From DASXMX01 sp036794395 (lineage in GTDB: Bacteria > Planctomycetota > Phycisphaerae > Tepidisphaerales > Tepidisphaeraceae), in assembly GCA_036794395.1 (NCBI GenBank), contig DAIRGS010000031.1:1-38073 (forward strand): DNA of 38,073 bases, given 5' to 3'. The translations under genes and the position numbers were made by a program. Positions 21,160 through 30,028 of the stretch are shown piece after piece. Each line of letters opens with the position of its first letter. Position 1 is the stretch's first letter. The notes under the pieces were generated by a model. That model searched no databases and was not told the origin of the DNA. It saw only the letters and a program-made list of their open reading frames with translations.

Positions 21160-23583
21160 TTATTTGGCAGGCGCGTTCGCGTCTTTCTGCTGGCCCTTAA
21201 GCTTGTCAAGCAGATTGGTGATCTCTTCGGCGGCCACCAACGTCGAGCCGATTTTAGGTGGAGGATCGATTGGGCCCTTAACCGTTATTCTGTAAAGCAC
21301 CTGCTTCGACAGCACACCGAATATGTTTTGAGCCGACGCCAATACATTCCCGATCGCATTCTTCCCGTTGGTCTTACCGATTTGCCCCGGGATGGCGACC
21401 AGATTCAGGTCCACAAACCCCTTGAAAGTCACATCGCCCGAGCCATCGACGCCCAGAATCGGTGCGCTCACCGCGAACGGTTCCAAGTGAAGCGTGCTAT
21501 GTGCGATCGTGTATTTCCCGAATGCGTCGCCAACGGTCATGGAATCGTTCTGCACGTTCGCGCTCTTAGCCACATCTTGAAACAGCGGAATCTGCCAGAA
21601 GTTCCCGTTCTCCACGCTGAACGATCCATCCCCGCGTAACGCGTCGATGAAAGGCTGGTTGCCCGCGGGAATTACGCCAAACAAATGCGCCACAACATCC
21701 GCGCGTCCGCTTAGCGGCACGGGCTTGGCGCCCGGCTTTTGCGTCGACATCAGAATGTCGTGCATTTCGACGCCGTCAATTTTGGCGTTGAAATCGTACG
21801 CTCCGCCTTTCGCCGGCTGGGCCCATCCGGTGGCGTGCAACTCTCCCTGAAGTGAAGCCGCGTCAAAGTGGTCAACCCGCACAATCCCCGGGACGACCGT
21901 GATCGCCGTGTTGATATTAAAGACCGCGATCCGTCGGTTGTTGAGCGAAAGCTGCCCGTTGGGCGTTCGCACAACCGCGTGGTAATCCGCCTTTTCCGGC
22001 GCCGCAAGCGGCACCTTTACCATGCTCGCATCGATAAACCACGGCCCCACCGGATTGGTCTGCGCGAAGATTTCTTCAATCGCCGCCGGATACTTTCCAC
22101 GGTTGGCTGAAAACGTCAGGCAGCCCTCGAAATGATTAACGACCACCTCGCGCGGGAGATTGCCCAAATCGATCTCTGCGCTCTTGATGAACCACACATC
22201 ATCGCGGTATCCCGCACGAAGCTGGCGGGCGGATACGGTTCCATTGGCGAGCGTGAACGTCGCCTCGGTGAATTGATCGATCGGATCGGGAAACAGGTGC
22301 GGAATGGTGCGCAACTGATGGGGCGTGACTTTAACCTGCCCCCGAAACTCGCGAATATTTTTCGCAAACAGCGGTGCAGCGCCATCCACCGCAAAATCCA
22401 TATCTCCCGCCAGCCGTCCCCCCGGAATGGCCGCTGCGTTCAGGTGGCCCGTCAGGCCGGCGAGTTTCCATTCCAGTGACGTCGAATCAAAGTCGACCGA
22501 CCCGCCCTCGAGGCGGAGATCGACACCCCCCGACGCGGCGTTCACGTACGCCAGCGTCAACGAAGGCTTTCCGCCATCTCCATGAATCCGCAGCTTCGCG
22601 GTGACCTTATCAATCGGATTGCCGATCTGTGGAGGAGCGGCAGACGCCTTGCTCAATTCCAGCGTGGTGTCGTAAGTGCTCTTGCGAAGATCGGTGAGCA
22701 GAACATTGGCTTTGGTGTTGATCGAAAGCGCACCGTGCAGGTTCATCCGCCGAACCAGTTGTTGAACTTCCGGCGGCAAAGCGCTCCGCTCGCGCGCCGA
22801 GTCGGCATCGAGATTCAAAGTGCCTTTTTCAATATTGATCGTTAACGCATCAACGTCAGCCGAACCCACGGCATCGAATGATGCCTGCGGCGCGTTGTCG
22901 GTCACCAGATGAAATGCATAAGCCGAGCTCGAAAGCGGCACCGTGTCGACATCAAAGTTAAGGTTCTCCCAGACTAGCGGAACCGTATTGTCGATCGACT
23001 GATCCTCATAAACCGCCTTGCCGCCGCGAAGGGAAAGCCGGCGAAGCTGGAACATCTGCGAAAGCTTCCAGTCTTTGGGCTTTGGTTTATCAGGACCGCC
23101 GGCCGGTCCAGCCCCTGCGGCCCTCCGTCCGATGAGACCGTGGTGGTCCTTGATCACATGGATCGAAGGCTCTTCGATCAACACCGATTCAATGACCAAC
23201 GGCCCGGATCGCAATGGAGATTTTGCCAGTTCGATGGCAAGGTGTGAGACATGAATGAGCTGGAATGGCTTTGTATCAGCGGTGCCCCGAGCCGTCAGCG
23301 AAGCATTGGTTACATCAATGGCATAGGGGAAATGATAAGTAAGCTTCTCAAACTCCAGATCCGCATCAAGTTGAGCCGCGATCATCGACTGGAGCCGCGA
23401 CTTCACCAGGTGCCGAAGCAGCCCCGGCGTGACGAAATACGCCACGACAAGCCCGATCAATACTGCAATGGTAAGCCGGCGAAGCCGACCTTTTTTTCGA
23501 AATAATCGCAATGTACTCCGGAACCTGAGATAGGACTGCCTGCGGAACGGATCATAACGATTGCCAGCGGCTTTGGGCAACAT
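21160..23583 (-). CDS. AsmA-like envelope protein
   Basis: An 807-residue protein with a basic N-terminus and one membrane segment (LTIAVLIGLVVAYFVTPGLL, residues about 38-57), followed by a long periplasmic beta-rich body. Features of the AsmA/TamB-related group are the early LDADLEFEKLTYHFPYAIDVTNASL, repeated strands such as LVIESVLIEEPSIHVIKDHHG, and the C-terminal block GDGSFSVENGNFWQIPLFQDVAKSA, then VGDAFGKYTIAHSTLHLEPFAVSAP and GVDGSGDVTFKGFVDLNL. Such proteins are thought to span the periplasm and help move phospholipid to the outer membrane. The ATG at 23583 has only a weak ribosome site. It is followed nine bases later by the CsgG-like lipoprotein gene and faces pckG divergently. 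Confidence 0.82.
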   Translation of the reverse strand: MLPKAAGNRYDPFRRQSYLRFRSTLRLFRKKGRLRRLTIAVLIGLVVAYFVTPGLLRHLVKSRLQSMIAAQLDADLEFEKLTYHFPYAIDVTNASLTARGTADTKPFQLIHVSHLAIELAKSPLRSGPLVIESVLIEEPSIHVIKDHHGLIGRRAAGAGPAGGPDKPKPKDWKLSQMFQLRRLSLRGGKAVYEDQSIDNTVPLVWENLNFDVDTVPLSSSAYAFHLVTDNAPQASFDAVGSADVDALTINIEKGTLNLDADSARERSALPPEVQQLVRRMNLHGALSINTKANVLLTDLRKSTYDTTLELSKASAAPPQIGNPIDKVTAKLRIHGDGGKPSLTLAYVNAASGGVDLRLEGGSVDFDSTSLEWKLAGLTGHLNAAAIPGGRLAGDMDFAVDGAAPLFAKNIREFRGQVKVTPHQLRTIPHLFPDPIDQFTEATFTLANGTVSARQLRAGYRDDVWFIKSAEIDLGNLPREVVVNHFEGCLTFSANRGKYPAAIEEIFAQTNPVGPWFIDASMVKVPLAAPEKADYHAVVRTPNGQLSLNNRRIAVFNINTAITVVPGIVRVDHFDAASLQGELHATGWAQPAKGGAYDFNAKIDGVEMHDILMSTQKPGAKPVPLSGRADVVAHLFGVIPAGNQPFIDALRGDGSFSVENGNFWQIPLFQDVAKSANVQNDSMTVGDAFGKYTIAHSTLHLEPFAVSAPILGVDGSGDVTFKGFVDLNLVAIPGQIGKTNGKNAIGNVLASAQNIFGVLSKQVLYRITVKGPIDPPPKIGSTLVAAEEITNLLDKLKGQQKDANAPAK

Positions 23584-23665
23584 TCTTCTTACGGCGCTAT
23601 CCTTACAACCTTACTTGGAATTAAGATACGAAGGTGGAATCGCCTCGATCAGAATGGAGTCTGCG

Positions 23666-25489
23666 ATGACCTTGTCCATGAATAGAAATAAACTTCAAAC
23701 ACCCGCGTCGACCAAACCGCCTCAAAGTATGCCCAACGCCGTCAATGCTTCTGTGCGACAGTGGGTGCAGGAATGCGTCGATCTTTGTCAGCCCGCGCAA
23801 GTCGTCTGGTGTGATGGCAGCCCCTCCGAGCGTGAAGGGTTGATTAAGCGAGCCGTCAACGATGGTGTTCTCATCGAGCTCAGCCAGCAGAAGCTGCCCA
23901 ACTGTTATCTCCACCGCAGCAATCCCAACGATGTTGCCCGAAGCGAGCAGTGCACATTCATCTGCACCCCGGGCCAGGACATGGCCGGCCCCACCAACAA
24001 CTGGATGGAGCATCGCTCTGCGTACGCGAAGCTGCGCGATCTTTTCCGTGGATCCATGGCGGGCCGCACGATGTACGTCATCCCCTTCGTCATGGGTCCG
24101 CTGTCATCACCCCTTTCGCGCGTGGGCGTGCAACTGACCGATTCGATCTATGTCGCAGTGTCGATGGGCATTATGACCCGAATGGGAGATCTCGCGTGGC
24201 GGCAGTTGGGCGACTCCGATGAATTCACCCGCTGCCTCCACAGCTTGGGCGATGTCAATCCCGAACGCCGCTACATCTGCCACTTTCCGATGGATAACAC
24301 GGTCTGGAGCTTCGGATCGGGCTACGGCGGTAACGCGCTGCTGGGCAAAAAAGCGCTATCCCTCCGCATTGCCAGCTTCCTGGGCTGGCAGGAAGGGTGG
24401 ATGGCCGAGCACATGCTCATCGTCGGAGCCACGGCGCCCTCGGGGGAAAAGACTTATGTTGCCGCGGCCTTCCCCAGCGCCTCGGGCAAGACGAATTTTG
24501 CCATGATGATCCCGCCCGAAAAGTTCCAAAAAGAAGGCTGGAAGATCACAACGGTCGGCGACGACATCGCATGGATGTGGGTGGATGATAAGACCGGCAA
24601 GCTACGCGCGGTAAACCCCGAGGCCGGGTATTTCGGCGTTGTCCCAGGGACCAACTGGCAGACCAATCCCAATGCGATGCAAAGCATGTCGCACGATGCA
24701 ATCTACACGAACGTCGCGCTGCTGCCCGATGGAGACGTGTGGTGGGAAGGTAAGACCAAAGAGCCCCCATCCGAATGCATCGACTGGACCGGCCAGCGCT
24801 GGACACCTACCAGCGGCCGGCCCGCCGCGCATCCAAACAGCCGGTTTACCGCGCCCATGCACAACAACCCCGCACTTGATGACAAAGCCGATGACCCCAC
24901 AGGCGTACCGATCGGCGCCATCATCTTCGGCGGTCGACGCAGCAAAACCATTCCGCTCGTCTTTCAAGCCTTCAACTGGATGCACGGCGTATACATCGGC
25001 GCAACCCTCTCTTCCGAAACCACCGCCGCCGCCACCGGACAGGTCGGCGTCGTTCGCCGCGATCCGATGGCCATGCTCCCGTTCATTGGCTACAACGTCC
25101 GCGATTACCTCGTCCATTGGTTCCGAATGCGAAAGAAAATGTCTGACTGCCCGCGCGTCTTCCATGTCAATTGGTTCCGCAAAGGCGATGACGGCCATTT
25201 CCTCTGGCCCGGCTTCGGCGAAAACATGCGCGTCCTGAAGTGGATCATCGATCGCTGCCGAGGCCGCGCTTACGCAGTCGAGAAAACCCTCGGCTGGATG
25301 CCCCGCACCGAAGACATCGACGTCCAGGGCCTCAACATCAAATTGAGCGATCTCGAGGAAGCCCAGTCCGTCGACAACGAATCAGTCAAAATGGAACTGC
25401 TCAATCAGGAAGAACTCTTCCTGAAAATGGCCGGAGATCTCCCCAAGGAAATGATCTTTCAGCGCGAGCTGTTAATCAGTCGACTTTAA
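23666..25489 (+). CDS. pckG: Phosphoenolpyruvate carboxykinase (GTP)
   Basis: Start chosen at ATG 23666 (MTLSMNRNKLQ), with GGAG six bases upstream; 607 residues fits the family. It converts oxaloacetate and GTP to phosphoenolpyruvate, the first committed step of gluconeogenesis, in the cytoplasm. Visible blocks are GPTNNWMEHRSAYAKLRDLFRGSMAGRTMYVIPFVMGP, LHSLG near 220, the P-loop PSASGKTN at about 269-277, and FGGRRSKTIPLVFQAFNW near the nucleotide site. The known GTP enzymes carry a reactive cysteine in the P-loop (ACGKTN); here that position is Ser273. It diverges from the AsmA-like gene and forms, with apgM further on, the glycolytic/gluconeogenic content of the window. Confidence 0.96.
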   Translation: MTLSMNRNKLQTPASTKPPQSMPNAVNASVRQWVQECVDLCQPAQVVWCDGSPSEREGLIKRAVNDGVLIELSQQKLPNCYLHRSNPNDVARSEQCTFICTPGQDMAGPTNNWMEHRSAYAKLRDLFRGSMAGRTMYVIPFVMGPLSSPLSRVGVQLTDSIYVAVSMGIMTRMGDLAWRQLGDSDEFTRCLHSLGDVNPERRYICHFPMDNTVWSFGSGYGGNALLGKKALSLRIASFLGWQEGWMAEHMLIVGATAPSGEKTYVAAAFPSASGKTNFAMMIPPEKFQKEGWKITTVGDDIAWMWVDDKTGKLRAVNPEAGYFGVVPGTNWQTNPNAMQSMSHDAIYTNVALLPDGDVWWEGKTKEPPSECIDWTGQRWTPTSGRPAAHPNSRFTAPMHNNPALDDKADDPTGVPIGAIIFGGRRSKTIPLVFQAFNWMHGVYIGATLSSETTAAATGQVGVVRRDPMAMLPFIGYNVRDYLVHWFRMRKKMSDCPRVFHVNWFRKGDDGHFLWPGFGENMRVLKWIIDRCRGRAYAVEKTLGWMPRTEDIDVQGLNIKLSDLEEAQSVDNESVKMELLNQEELFLKMAGDLPKEMIFQRELLISRL

Positions 25490-25578
25490 CGGGACCCCGT
25501 TGACCAGCGCCCGTTTCGCCGCGACTCGAAGAGGAGCGATTTTTTCGGGGAGTGGATCTTCTTATGCTCAAATTATGA

Positions 25579-25593
25579 CTCCCCGTGGGGGAG
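25579..25593 (+). terminator. Short hairpin after pckG
   Basis: CTCCCC-GTG-GGGGAG forms a 6-bp stem about 90 bases after the pckG stop, followed by ATTATTCTTG, which is only partly T-rich. A weak terminator candidate. Confidence 0.35.
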
Positions 25594-25610
25594 ATTATTC
25601 TTGAATTTGG

Positions 25611-25676
25611 TGGGGCAGGGATTCTTGCCTGTCCGAATCAGTGAGTGGGGGCATTCCTGCCCCCCGAACTGATTCG
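25611..25676 (+). repeat. Double-hairpin repeat, copy 1
   Basis: A 66-base element matching 31350-31416. The second hairpin has an outer 9-bp stem CGAATCAGT (25634-25642) with ACTGATTCG (25668-25676) and an inner 7-bp stem GGGGGCA-TTCC-TGCCCCC (25647-25664). The first hairpin is weaker (GGCAGGGA-TTCT-TGCCTGTC, one mismatch). It sits in the convergent gap between pckG and the next gene. Confidence 0.8.
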
Positions 25677-25720
25677 CCGCCCTTTGAGTCGCGCAACGAG
25701 GGCGAATACCCCGGAATCAA

Positions 25721-26665
25721 TCAATGCACCTTAACCGCAGCCATCCGCTGCTGAGCCAGTGTCTTCTGCGAATCACTTAAAACCGGCAACCCCACTTCAT
25801 ACCAATGCCCCGCCCGCTCCCGCGACCGACGTTGTGGCGTTTGCCCCGAGTCTGGCAGATTCCACCACTTCTCCGCCACCTTCATCATCCCATCCGCGTC
25901 CTGCGGATTGGCCAGGTCTTCCTTAGCCAGATCGGATAGTTGCCGGTCCAACCCCTTGGCCAGCATCGGCAACCCCAGTTCCCAATTCCCACGGAAGAAA
26001 CACCAGTATTTTCCGACAACCGTATTCGCCTCGCCATCATCCGGATGCGCCTTAAGTTTGTCAGCCGCTGTTGCGACCCCGCGCACCCACCGGCTGATCT
26101 CGTTGACGTGAAGCTCAACCTGCTTGGCGCGCGTCTGCGCGGTCGAGTCTTTTGATTCACGCGCAATCTTTGTACTCAGCCGGCTGGCTTGATACGCCAT
26201 CTGCACATCGCCATCGGTAATAGCCTGCTCCGCGATCGTCAGATATTGGTCCATCATCGCCAGCGGCGGGAGCTTGGATCGACCAACCGCCCCAGCCATC
26301 GCCGTCACCTTCAGCTCGTTGGCGTCCACGCTGAAGTCCCGCGCCATCTCGTCGATGACATTGAATGTCACGGTCAGGTTGCCCGAGTTGATCGCCAGCT
26401 CGCGCGCCTCGCGCAGCAAAACGTATCGTCGCACCGGGTCCGCTTCGGATTCCGACTTGCCTGCCTCCTTCAGAAACGTATTCGCCAGCGCAAGCTGGTC
26501 GGCAGCCTCACGCTTCAAGTACTCGGCCTTGTAGTCGGTTTTCAATTTGTAAAGGACCGGCCCCTGCTTGGCGGAAACGGGTACGGGCTGGCGCGTGTCT
26601 TGCGCGCTGGCAGCGGCAGCCACGACCCATAGCAAGAGTGCCATTGAAAAGATTTTGATAGCCAT
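25721..26665 (-). CDS. Secreted hypothetical helical protein of planctomycete type
   Basis: Start at 26663-26665, with GAGG seven bases upstream. The 314-residue product has a signal peptide (ALLLWVVAAAASAQ) and a helical body: YLKREAADQLALANTFLKEA, PVRRYVLLREARELAINSGN, TFNVIDEMARDFSVDANELK, then HPDDGEANTVVGKYWCFFRGNW and ELGLPMLAKGLDRQLSDLAKEDL. I remember this last block (fixed spacing of GKYxCF-xGxWExGLPxLAxG) as a module repeated in many secreted planctomycete proteins, in others joined to LamG or kinase domains. It is probably a TPR-like scaffold; function unknown. Convergent with pckG. Confidence 0.75.
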   Translation of the reverse strand: MAIKIFSMALLLWVVAAAASAQDTRQPVPVSAKQGPVLYKLKTDYKAEYLKREAADQLALANTFLKEAGKSESEADPVRRYVLLREARELAINSGNLTVTFNVIDEMARDFSVDANELKVTAMAGAVGRSKLPPLAMMDQYLTIAEQAITDGDVQMAYQASRLSTKIARESKDSTAQTRAKQVELHVNEISRWVRGVATAADKLKAHPDDGEANTVVGKYWCFFRGNWELGLPMLAKGLDRQLSDLAKEDLANPQDADGMMKVAEKWWNLPDSGQTPQRRSRERAGHWYEVGLPVLSDSQKTLAQQRMAAVKVH

Positions 26666-26903
26666 TTAGCGCCTCGGAAGCCGGGCGATTCTACCGCCAA
26701 GTCGTCGGAAATGGGTCCGATAATCCGCGACTTGCGCCCACAAACTCTTCCACGTCGCGCATCTCCCCGCACCTTCGCGCGCCGCCCGCGCCCCGCAGGG
26801 CACGATAACTCGAATCGCCTTGCCTCGACGATTCCGTGGGATACGTTTCGGTCGTGATGGGCATGTCGCCCGTCTTAATTCGCGGCGTACCTGGAGAAAT
26901 TGC

Positions 26904-27356
26904 ATGCTGTCTGCGGACCCCGTCTTTGCAGTCGAATTTGAATCAGAACAATCCGGCGGCGTCATGCTCGCCGAGCCACCCAGGAAACCGCGCGCCGCGC
27001 AATCGTCCAAGACAGGCGCCTCGCTTGTCGGCAGCCCATTCATCGGCGCCGCAACCTCCGTCGAAGGCCGCGTCGCGGGGATGACGGTATCAGTCATCGT
27101 GGGAACGAGCGTCGGCGAAATCGTGGGAACAATTACGGTCGACGGCCGCCGCGGACGCGGTGGCCATCGCTACCAATTCAAAGGCGCCGTGAACGCACGC
27201 GGGCTTTTCGTCTGGCACGGAAACACCGAATCGGGCCGCCGAGCAGTCTTCACCGGAACGGTCGGTCCAGACGGCGACACACTCAGCGGAAAATACATGT
27301 CACAAGAACCCGGCAGCCTACTCGATGTGGGGACATTTCTCGCGAGCCGATCGTAG
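26904..27356 (+). CDS. Small beta-rich hypothetical protein
   Basis: Start placed at ATG 26904 (MLSADPVFAVEFESEQ), with GGAG seven bases upstream; the frame is open to 26820 but lacks a better start. The 150-residue product has an Ala/Pro/Arg-rich region, then regular beta strands: ATSVEGRVAGMTVSVIVGTS, GEIVGTITVDGRRGRGGHRYQFKG, GLFVWHGNTESGRR, AVFTGTVGPDGDTLSGKYM. The pattern suggests a small barrel or lipocalin-like sheet. No signal peptide and no family that I recognise. Confidence 0.55.
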   Translation: MLSADPVFAVEFESEQSGGVMLAEPPRKPRAAQSSKTGASLVGSPFIGAATSVEGRVAGMTVSVIVGTSVGEIVGTITVDGRRGRGGHRYQFKGAVNARGLFVWHGNTESGRRAVFTGTVGPDGDTLSGKYMSQEPGSLLDVGTFLASRS

Positions 27357-27728
27357 CCCGCAATCACGCACCGTCTGAAAACGTCGTCAGTCGGAGCACA
27401 TCGCTGCCACTTCGTTTAGCACCTGGCCCCTAACGTAAGGCATCTTCAACGCACCCTGCTGAATGATTGTGCGCGATCATGCGCTACTCATAAAACTTTA
27501 CCAAGCACCTCACACCGCAAACGCCCCATCCCGTCCAGCAAAACCCCACGCCGGGGCAAAGCTGTACTCAGCGCCGCCCCGGATTCTCAGAGCGCTGCAA
27601 TCGCGACTCAAAAGCCGACGCGGTCATGATCCACCCGCCACAAGATGCCGGACCACCACCGAATCATGCACGGTCATCCCGTTCTACTGACAACGATTTT
27701 CTGACACACAATAAAGGCGAATACCCTC
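27357..27728. other. Intergenic region with one repeat copy
   Basis: About 370 bases between two convergent genes. Apart from the repeat at 27544-27610 and a fragment GCACGGTCATCCCG near 27668, reminiscent of the end of the 119-bp repeat, I see nothing coding. Confidence 0.5.
27544..27610 (+). repeat. Second dispersed repeat, copy 1
   Basis: Starts CCCCACGCCGGGGCAAAG and is about three-quarters identical to 34068-34134. It contains the stem CCGGGGC/GCCCCGG around an 18-base loop with GTACTC. Both copies lie just after the 3' end of a gene. Confidence 0.6.
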
Positions 27729-28550
27729 TCACTTCTTCAAATTTTCGTTTCCTTCCCCAGTCCCGTCGGCAGGGGGGGATGATGGGGGCGGTGGTGGCGG
27801 GGGAGGCGGCAAATTCAACCAGTTTTGCGCACTCAGCGGCGCGGCCGCCGGCATTGCTGCGCCGTATCCATATCCAGCCTGCGGTTGCTGCTGCTGTTGC
27901 AGCTGCCAGTACTGCATCATTTGTTGTTGCAACAAGCGTTTGGACGCACTGAATGCCTGACTGAGCCACAGAGTGGCGACACCTGCCCCGGCTCCCACCA
28001 AACCGCATAGTAGAATATCGAACACCGCGGACAGGACCGGTCCGCCAAATGCCATCGCGCCGAGAATTACCACAAATCCCACCACGCAAGCGATCAGAAT
28101 AAGAACGCAGGTGACGATCGCTGTGACAATACCGGCCCGCCCTCCACGCCGAACCGGGCTAGCCGTCGCGAGCAGGATCGCCGCGACCACCAACTGGATG
28201 AAACCGAAGATCGTCACGAGTACGCGGTAGATTTTGACAATGTCCACATTCGCAAAATTTGCCTGCTGCTCGGGCGGAATACCCTTTCGAAACATCTCAC
28301 TCAATTGGTCTGCCGGGATTAACCAAACTCCCCCGGTAGTGCACAGTGCAAGCGCCGCCCCAAGTCCGCCCAGCACCCAAAGCATAATGCTCGCCCGCCG
28401 GGCCGGGCGCATGATGTCGCCGTCGGGTTGGGCGCCAAACGTATACTGATCTCCAAACGGCCCCGAATGAACGTTTGGCGGCGGGGGAGGCGGAGGAGGA
28501 TAATTGCTCACCGGGTTCTTCCGATCATCAAAGTCGGGGATGGTCCCCAT
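27729..28550 (-). CDS. Membrane protein with proline-rich ends
   Basis: Start placed at ATG 28548-28550 (MGTIPDFDDRKNPVSNY); the frame extends to a TTG at 28595, and no strong ribosome site marks either. The 273-residue product has a cytoplasmic N-terminus with a run of eight prolines, four hydrophobic segments (ASIMLWVLGGLGAALALC, VTIFGFIQLVVAAILLA, AIVTCVLILIACVVGFVVIL, VFDILLCGLVGAGAGVATLWL), then a glutamine-rich stretch (YWQLQQQQQPQ) and a second polyproline run near the end. Such tails occur in bacterial membrane proteins that recruit partners. No family is recognised. The end is convergent with the 26904-27356 gene. Confidence 0.65.
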   Translation of the reverse strand: MGTIPDFDDRKNPVSNYPPPPPPPPNVHSGPFGDQYTFGAQPDGDIMRPARRASIMLWVLGGLGAALALCTTGGVWLIPADQLSEMFRKGIPPEQQANFANVDIVKIYRVLVTIFGFIQLVVAAILLATASPVRRGGRAGIVTAIVTCVLILIACVVGFVVILGAMAFGGPVLSAVFDILLCGLVGAGAGVATLWLSQAFSASKRLLQQQMMQYWQLQQQQQPQAGYGYGAAMPAAAPLSAQNWLNLPPPPPPPPPSSPPADGTGEGNENLKK

Positions 28551-28681
28551 CCCACCGAGTGCAGTCAAGGAGTCCGTGCGTCGCGACCGAAACAATCATA
28601 TTTCTCCCCGCCCCTTCATCATCGGTTAGCCGCCCCGCTTGCGGGGCGCGAACTTGATTAGCATAGTTTGCCCCAGATCTT

Positions 28682-29881
28682 CTACATATTTCCCCCATGA
28701 AGAAAATATTCCATCAGCTCATGACCGCGCTCAATCTGCAAATCGCTCGCCGCCGAATTCTTTTCCGAATAAGGAACTTTCACAAGACTCTTGATTCGAG
28801 TGCCCGCCATCGCAAAGCAGGTCGGCGCATATCCATGCTTGCGGGTGGCGATGTTGGTGGGATGATCGGGCAGCACCATGAGCCGCCACTCGGGGAACGT
28901 CCGGAGCTTTTCCAATACCGGACCCACCACATAACGATCGATATGCTCGATTGCATCCACCTTGGTTTTGTAATCCGCCTGATGCGATGCTTCGTCCGGA
29001 GCCTCGATATGCGAAAACACCAGGTCATACTCATCGAGCGCCGCCGCGGTTGCCTCGCCCTGGCCGGCATAATTCGTGTCGTGAAAGCTGGTCATGCCTT
29101 CAACTTCGCGCACATCCCAGCCCAGTAAAATCGCCAGCCCGCGCAACAGATCGACCCCCGTAATCATGCATCCCGTCTTGACGCCAAATCGATCGACGAA
29201 TTTCGGAATATTCGGTGCGTGCCCCTGGCCCCAAAGCCACGTTTGGGTCGCGGGATTATGCCCCGTCTCCGTGCGAACCTCATTGATTTCATGAAGCGCA
29301 AAAAGCTCTCGCGATCGATCCATAATCTGCCGGAGAAGCGCGGACCCGGTTCCCTTCGGCAGCCATTTGGCAACCGGTTCTTCCGGAATCTCGTGCGGCG
29401 GCTTTGTCGTGACATCAAACGCCTCGCTCCCTCGATACACCAACAGATTCCGATAGCTCACCCCATAATGAAACTCAAAGCCCGGCAGCTTGAGCGAGCG
29501 CGCCAGCTCCGCGATCAGTCGCTGCGCCTCCGCATTCGAAATCCCCCCGGCAGAGTGATCCTTCATGATCCCGTCCACGACGGTCACGAGGTTACAGCGA
29601 AACACCCAATCACTTGCCGACAGGGGGATCTGCTGGGCGGCCGCCTCAAGCGGCGCTCGGCCCGTGTGATACACCTTCGGGTCATAACCCAGCAGACACA
29701 TCGTCGCGACATCGCTCCCACTCTCGAAGCCTTCAGGAACGGTGCGCGCCGTCCCCTGCCGGCCTTCCATCGCCACTCGATCCATATTCGGAATATTCGC
29801 AGCCTCGAATGGAGTCTTGCCGCCCAGTTCCTTGAGCGGCTCATCAGCGGCGCCGTCGGGGATGATGATTGCGTATTTCAT
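28682..29881 (-). CDS. apgM: 2,3-bisphosphoglycerate-independent phosphoglycerate mutase, archaeal type
   Basis: A 399-residue protein of the alkaline phosphatase superfamily, interconverting 3- and 2-phosphoglycerate in glycolysis/gluconeogenesis. It opens with MKYAIIIPDGAADEPL (metal-binding Asp9) and has ESGSDVATMCLLGYDP with the likely phosphorylated Ser56. Further on are CNLVTVVDGIMKDHSAGGIS, FSHIEAPDEASH and the metal-ligand end VLPDHPTNIATRKHGYAP. The length and motifs fit the archaeal/bacterial short type rather than the 510-residue GpmI enzyme. GGGG lies just before the ATG at 29881. Upstream is a 680-base non-coding region carrying mobile repeats, so its promoter could be affected by them. 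Confidence 0.93.
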   Translation of the reverse strand: MKYAIIIPDGAADEPLKELGGKTPFEAANIPNMDRVAMEGRQGTARTVPEGFESGSDVATMCLLGYDPKVYHTGRAPLEAAAQQIPLSASDWVFRCNLVTVVDGIMKDHSAGGISNAEAQRLIAELARSLKLPGFEFHYGVSYRNLLVYRGSEAFDVTTKPPHEIPEEPVAKWLPKGTGSALLRQIMDRSRELFALHEINEVRTETGHNPATQTWLWGQGHAPNIPKFVDRFGVKTGCMITGVDLLRGLAILLGWDVREVEGMTSFHDTNYAGQGEATAAALDEYDLVFSHIEAPDEASHQADYKTKVDAIEHIDRYVVGPVLEKLRTFPEWRLMVLPDHPTNIATRKHGYAPTCFAMAGTRIKSLVKVPYSEKNSAASDLQIERGHELMEYFLHGGNM

Positions 29882-30028
29882 TTCCCCACGACTTTAAACC
29901 CCAACGCCCGTCGATGCACGAGCCGGTAGGGCGGTCACCGCATAAAGACTGTGTGCAAGTTTCGGCACCCGCTCCGTATTCCCTCCCATTGCTCCAGGAG
30001 AGTTCCCTTTTTTCCCTCCACCGGTACG

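Noticed and set aside
20584..21639. 351-codon plus-strand frame across the CsgG-like and AsmA-like genes
   Set aside because: It spans two well-supported genes in the opposite orientation, and its product is arginine/histidine-rich without a fold signal.
29219..29929. 236-codon plus-strand frame across apgM
   Set aside because: It is antisense to a phosphoglycerate mutase with all catalytic motifs and is very arginine-rich.
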